Below the pieces are notes generated by a model. It was not told the origin of the DNA. It made no database searches and was given only the letters and a program-made list of their open reading frames with translations. Both the position numbers and the translations under genes were made by a program. From positions 1 to 8,507 of the forward strand of contig CALKRF010000146.1 of assembly GCA_937990665.1 (NCBI GenBank): 8,507 nucleotides of DNA. The letters run 5' to 3'. Below, in pieces: positions 6,401 through 8,507 of the stretch. The DNA is from an uncultured Atopobium sp. (GTDB lineage: Bacteria > Actinomycetota > Coriobacteriia > Coriobacteriales > Atopobiaceae). The stretch's first letter is position 1; each line of letters opens with the position of its first letter.

Positions 6401-6717
6401 GTGGTCTCCTTGCAAGAGAACGCTAAAAATTTGATTGCGCTGATTTTGCCTTCTTTCCATAACCCTTTGGCGAGAAACCCGTGTGATTTAACCGTTTTGT
6501 CAAAAAGACGAGTGCAGGTCGACTGCAATAGCAAAAACCATGCAGGTTTTGGGTTAATCGACTTTGAAAAATCTACAAGGCGTTCCATGACCAGGTCAAC
6601 TGTCCAATGTGGTGGACACATGACCGCATTTCAATGACTACTATCTGCACTGTAGTAAGTGTTCTTGTTCAAAAAGGCGTTTAACAGGCAAAAGACACAT
6701 CAAACATAGGAGGAAGT
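6401..6717. other. divergent intergenic region asnA / lipoprotein
   Basis: These 317 bp carry no credible gene. Two adjacent hairpins lie at 6513-6527 (TGCAG, loop GTCGA, CTGCA) and 6534-6550 (AAAACC, loop ATGCA, GGTTTT). A perfect TTGACA is present on the minus strand (6503-6498) but has no acceptable -10 at 15-19 bp. A small ACTAC...GTAGT inverted repeat precedes the lipoprotein gene. Promoters for both genes must be here, but I cannot place them with confidence. Confidence 0.5.
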
Positions 6718-7203
6718 ATGTCTTTAACACGTCGCGAGTTCATTTATACAGGTGCTTCTAGTTTGTTCGCTCTTGGCTTGGCGGGTTGCGGAAACAGTGG
6801 CACAACATCTACATCTACTTCTGATGCGCAGAAGGAAGAGCCAAAGAAGTCAGAGGAGAAGCAGCCAGAAAAGTATGAGGTGACTATTGGTACTCTCACA
6901 CAAATCGCTGATTACAACGGTGACCCAGCAGCAAAGATCACGTTCAGTTTTACAAACAACTCTGATGAGACCGCTGCATTTATGAGTTCAGTGCGCGTAG
7001 AGGCGTATCAGGATGGTCAGCAACTTGAAAATGCTGTTTCCAGTGATGTTAATTGGGAAAGCACCATGACAAAGATCAAGACTGGCACAAGTCTTGATGT
7101 TGAACAGGCATACAAGCTCATTAGCTCGTCCGATGTTGAGGTAGAGGTGTATCCACTCTTTGGCAAGGATAAGCTTGCAGCTCAGACATTTAGTCTGCAG
7201 TGA
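6718..7203 (+). CDS. Tat-type lipoprotein with a DUF5067-like domain
   Basis: The 161-residue precursor begins with a twin-arginine motif (TRREFI, 4-9), a hydrophobic stretch (about 10-21) and the lipobox LAGC. Cys24 would therefore be lipidated and the protein anchored outside the cytoplasmic membrane. A Ser/Thr and then Lys/Glu-rich linker (about 25-52) leads into a roughly 105-residue beta-rich domain. The pattern DYNGDPAAKITFSFTN (65-80), the NNSDE turn and the ending VEVYPLFG (142-149) resemble DUF5067, an immunoglobulin-like extracellular domain common in Gram-positive lipoproteins. Its ligand is unknown. An AGGAGG ribosome site (6708-6713) sits 4 nt from the ATG. It is a single-gene unit closed by a strong terminator. 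Tat rather than Sec export is inferred from the motif only. Confidence 0.88.
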   Translation: MSLTRREFIYTGASSLFALGLAGCGNSGTTSTSTSDAQKEEPKKSEEKQPEKYEVTIGTLTQIADYNGDPAAKITFSFTNNSDETAAFMSSVRVEAYQDGQQLENAVSSDVNWESTMTKIKTGTSLDVEQAYKLISSSDVEVEVYPLFGKDKLAAQTFSLQ

Positions 7204-7232
7204 GTGCGTCATCATGACTAGGTAGTTACTTC

Positions 7233-7262
7233 AAGAGAGCCACCATAAAGTGGCTCTCTTTT
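7233..7262 (+). terminator. intrinsic terminator of the lipoprotein gene
   Basis: AAGAGAGCCAC (7233-7243) and GTGGCTCTCTT (7250-7260) form a perfect 11-bp stem with the loop CATAAA, followed by TTGT so that the 3' side ends in four T residues. It starts 29 nt past the stop codon. Confidence 0.92.
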
Positions 7263-7268
7263 GTAATT

Positions 7269-7279
7269 AAGTGATTTTA
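7269..7279 (+). repeat. 11-bp direct repeat, copy 1
   Basis: AAGTGATTTTA occurs here and again at 7407-7417. This copy contains the natural stop codon of the kinase remnant (7279-7277, minus strand). See the kinase remnant entry for the second copy. Confidence 0.7.
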
Positions 7280-7414
7280 GTTGCTCTGTTTTGGAAGAGG
7301 GAAGAACGCGTTGAGATAAAAGACATCCCCATTAACGCCAACATGGATGTTTCCGTTATATCGCTTAGCGATAAGTTCCATTGAGTGGACACCAAATCCA
7401 TGGTTAAAGTGATT
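7277..7414 (-). pseudogene. C-terminal remnant of a GHKL (AgrC-like) sensor histidine kinase
   Basis: Read on the minus strand, this stretch encodes 45 residues plus a stop. It contains NHGFGVHSMELIAKRYNGN, the glycine-rich ATP-lid motif and following helix, then a beta strand and a final PLP, which is how GHKL kinases of the AgrC/ComD type end. These kinases normally read peptide signals and phosphorylate a LytTR response regulator. Everything upstream is missing: the membrane sensor, the phosphorylated-His region and most of the ATPase domain. The frame meets TAA at 7417-7415 and no start codon or ribosome site is present, so this is a dead fragment. It is flanked by AAGTGATTTTA copies at 7269-7279 and 7407-7417, which supply its two boundary stop codons. 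No matching regulator or peptide gene is visible nearby. Confidence 0.82.
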
Positions 7415-7417
7415 TTA
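7407..7417 (+). repeat. 11-bp direct repeat, copy 2
   Basis: This is the second AAGTGATTTTA. It carries the in-frame stop (7417-7415, minus strand) that cuts off the kinase remnant, and it marks the change to AT-rich sequence. Confidence 0.7.
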
Positions 7418-7455
7418 AATTTATGAAAATATTCATTTTAATACAGAGCAGTTAG

Positions 7456-7482
7456 ACATATTTGTAATTTGAACAAATATGT
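7456..7482. repeat. 10-bp perfect inverted repeat
   Basis: ACATATTTGT (7456-7465) and ACAAATATGT (7473-7482) are exact reverse complements around the 7-nt spacer AATTTGA. No T-run follows on either strand. The symmetry suits a dimeric DNA-binding protein about 200 bp upstream of the surface gene, or an end of a small element. Function is unknown. Confidence 0.65.
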
Positions 7483-7608
7483 GAATTAGGTGAATACATA
7501 TATTTTCACATCAGGTATATATACTAAAAAAATAATTAATTGTCATGAGGTACTAGAATTAGTAATTAGATGCATAAATAACTTGTGAATTGGTATCTGC
7601 GTGTAATC

Positions 7609-7627
7609 GTTTGCAATATAAGCAAAC
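7609..7627. promoter_or_regulatory. operator-like inverted repeat over a candidate -10
   Basis: GTTTGC (7609-7614) and GCAAAC (7622-7627) are exact reverse complements around AATATAA, which overlaps the TATAAG hexamer. A repressor bound here would block transcription of the surface gene. This is inference from symmetry and position. Confidence 0.4.
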
Positions 7628-7642
7628 CATAGAAGATAGATA

Positions 7643-7661
7643 AGAGCAGGAGATTTGCTCT
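7643..7661 (+). promoter_or_regulatory. leader hairpin upstream of the surface protein start
   Basis: AGAGCA (7643-7648) pairs with TGCTCT (7656-7661) around the loop GGAGATT. It ends 4 nt before the GAAAGGAA ribosome site (7666-7673). The loop carries a decoy-like GGAG. It could affect translation or mRNA stability. Confidence 0.35.
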
Positions 7662-7678
7662 AATAGAAAGGAACGGGT

Positions 7679-8507
7679 GTGTCAACGTTTATTCGTGAAG
7701 AAACAAAAAGGCGCATTGCTGTTTGTGTGACAGCAGCAACTATTGCAACTGCATCACTTATTGCTGTAGTAACTCCTGTATTTGCTGAGACTTCATCAAA
7801 TACTGCTACTACTACCTTAACATCAGTAGCATCAATTCCAACTGAAAGCTCTTTTACCTTTACACAGGGCAATATACCTCCAGTACGACAGGATGTTCCT
7901 GATGACGAAATGGCAGTCCAGTTTGTATCTGAGGTATCTCTTCAAGGCTATAAGGTTGTTGGAGATTTTGAGGGACATGCATACACTCCTTCTGGTCTAA
8001 CTGACCCAGACGGTCATGCAATTGTTAAATGGGTGGCAGATGACGGTACTGTGATGGAACCTGGCGAGTTGTTTGAACTCCAGTACATTAATGGACTGAC
8101 TTTCCATGCAGTCTGGCAGCCAAAAGACGGCAATGACGATGTTCAGTATCGTCTTGTGATTGATGCAAACGGTGGCCATTTTGAGGGTGGCGTTTCTACT
8201 ATGCTTGAGCGCCATGACTATCTTCCAGCAGAGATGCACAACGTTCAGGCTGTTAGTAAAGTAGTTCGTGACGGCTATACTCTTGTTGGTTTTTCGAGAA
8301 ATAAAAACGATATTACTGCTCCAGCCAGCACGCTAACATCACCAATAAGTATTCGTGATGCAGAGCATATTCCAGGTCACACTACTAATGGTGCGCTTCC
8401 AAGTAAGACTGATGAAATCTATACTCTCTATGCTATTTGGAGACCAAATACTGCAACACCAGCAACACCAGCAACACCAGCAACACCAGCAACACCAGCA
8501 ACACCAG
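7679..8507 (+). CDS. secreted surface protein with InlB-type repeats and an Ala-Thr-Pro repeat region (partial)
   Basis: The reading frame stays open to the window end (276 codons), so the C-terminus is missing. It starts at GTG, 5 nt after GAAAGGAA (7666-7673). Residues 1-36 form a long Sec signal peptide: a charged start (REETKRR, 6-12), a hydrophobic core, and predicted cleavage after VFA (34-36). A Ser/Thr-rich stretch follows. Two regions match the Listeria-Bacteroides (InlB B-repeat, Flg_new) pattern. The first (about 78-147) is diverged and ends FHAVWQP. The second (about 156-256) has VIDANGG (160-166), VRDGYTLVGFS and the ending LYAIWRP. From residue 259 the protein consists of perfect Ala-Thr-Pro units. 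Such domains are typical of cell-wall-anchored adhesins, so a C-terminal LPxTG sorting signal is expected but not visible. Codon and base use differ from the genes to the left (more A and T). Function in adhesion is inferred. Confidence 0.85.
   Translation, partial: MSTFIREETKRRIAVCVTAATIATASLIAVVTPVFAETSSNTATTTLTSVASIPTESSFTFTQGNIPPVRQDVPDDEMAVQFVSEVSLQGYKVVGDFEGHAYTPSGLTDPDGHAIVKWVADDGTVMEPGELFELQYINGLTFHAVWQPKDGNDDVQYRLVIDANGGHFEGGVSTMLERHDYLPAEMHNVQAVSKVVRDGYTLVGFSRNKNDITAPASTLTSPISIRDAEHIPGHTTNGALPSKTDEIYTLYAIWRPNTATPATPATPATPATPATP
8453..8507 (+). repeat. perfect 9-bp tandem repeat (Ala-Thr-Pro codons), running off the window
   Basis: Six exact copies of GCAACACCA (8453-8506) plus the first base of a seventh are present with no base differences. 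The unit is three codons, so changes in copy number alter protein length without shifting the frame. The total copy number is unknown. Confidence 0.95.

Larger units (their letters stand above)
7415..7678. other. AT-rich, hairpin-rich upstream region of the surface protein
   Basis: These 264 bp are much richer in A and T than the genes to the left and contain no credible ORF. They hold a 10-bp inverted repeat (7456-7482), a GTATATATAC palindrome (7515-7524), a 6-bp inverted repeat GTTTGC/GCAAAC (7609-7627) over a TATAAG hexamer, and a leader hairpin (7643-7661). TGTAAT (7602-7607) and TATAAG (7617-7622) are -10 candidates, but neither has a good -35. I cannot place the start site. Confidence 0.6.

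Noticed and set aside
6401..6460. Upstream start at 6460 for AsnA
   Set aside because: The 20 extra residues do not fit the family, and the AAGGAGA ribosome site at 6411-6405 points to the ATG at 6400.
6498..6503. Perfect TTGACA (minus strand) as the asnA -35
   Set aside because: No hexamer resembling TATAAT occurs 15-19 bp downstream, so I do not call a promoter.
6401..6600. T-box leader upstream of asnA
   Set aside because: No T-box consensus sequence or long stem I is visible on the minus strand.
6397..6637. Short overlapping ORFs on both strands in the asnA/lipoprotein gap
   Set aside because: One runs across the asnA start, neither has a ribosome site, and their predicted proteins show no motif or realistic composition.
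7448..7456. GCAGTTAGA as a LytTR/AgrA-type binding half-site near the kinase remnant
   Set aside because: LytTR regulators need two repeats about 21 bp apart; no second copy is present at that spacing.
8453..8507. CRISPR-like array
   Set aside because: The repeats are 9 bp, directly adjacent, without spacers, and are in-frame Ala-Thr-Pro codons of a surface protein.
1..8507. tRNA, rRNA, insertion sequence, toxin-antitoxin or phage-defence genes
   Set aside because: No cloverleaf, rRNA core sequence, transposase motif or paired small toxin/antitoxin genes were recognised on either strand.

Overview
The window most likely comes from a host-associated member of the Coriobacteriia (Atopobium/Lancefieldella/Olsenella-like). 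This is an inference from moderate GC content, the gene families present, a Tat-type lipoprotein signal and a likely leaderless mRNA; no rRNA marker is present. Bases 1-7262 look like ordinary chromosomal housekeeping DNA. Bases from about 7277 onward look like an accessory junction.

Layout: a minus-strand pair encodes a DEAD-box RNA helicase (1884-517) followed by a small DUF1304-type membrane protein (472-44). Divergent from the helicase is metA (1931-2914), whose residues predict homoserine O-acetyltransferase rather than succinyltransferase activity. The 46-bp gap between the two starts holds a palindromic box, AAGTATACTT, that can serve as a -10 element in both directions. A YfcE-like metallophosphoesterase (3044-3604, plus) then converges with a zinc-ribbon, single-pass membrane protein (5232-3715, minus). 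A strong hairpin at 3645-3676 lies between them. Next is asnA (6400-5399, minus), an ammonia-dependent asparagine synthetase. Divergent from it is a small Tat-exported DUF5067-like lipoprotein (6718-7203, plus) with a textbook terminator.

Downstream of that terminator the DNA changes character. The last 46 codons of a GHKL (AgrC-like) sensor histidine kinase survive on the minus strand (7414-7277), flanked by two copies of an 11-bp repeat. A strongly AT-rich, hairpin-rich stretch of about 260 bp follows. It leads into a secreted surface protein with a GTG start (7679 to beyond the window end). That protein has a signal peptide, two diverged InlB-type (Listeria-Bacteroides) repeat regions and the start of a perfect 9-bp tandem array encoding Ala-Thr-Pro repeats. 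The simplest reading is that a surface-protein locus replaced most of a quorum-sensing-type kinase gene.

The genes do not form one pathway. metA and asnA both belong to aspartate-family amino acid metabolism but lie in separate transcription units. I see no defence system, CRISPR array, tRNA, rRNA or complete mobile element. The most unusual part is the right-hand end, and it is cut by the window boundary.
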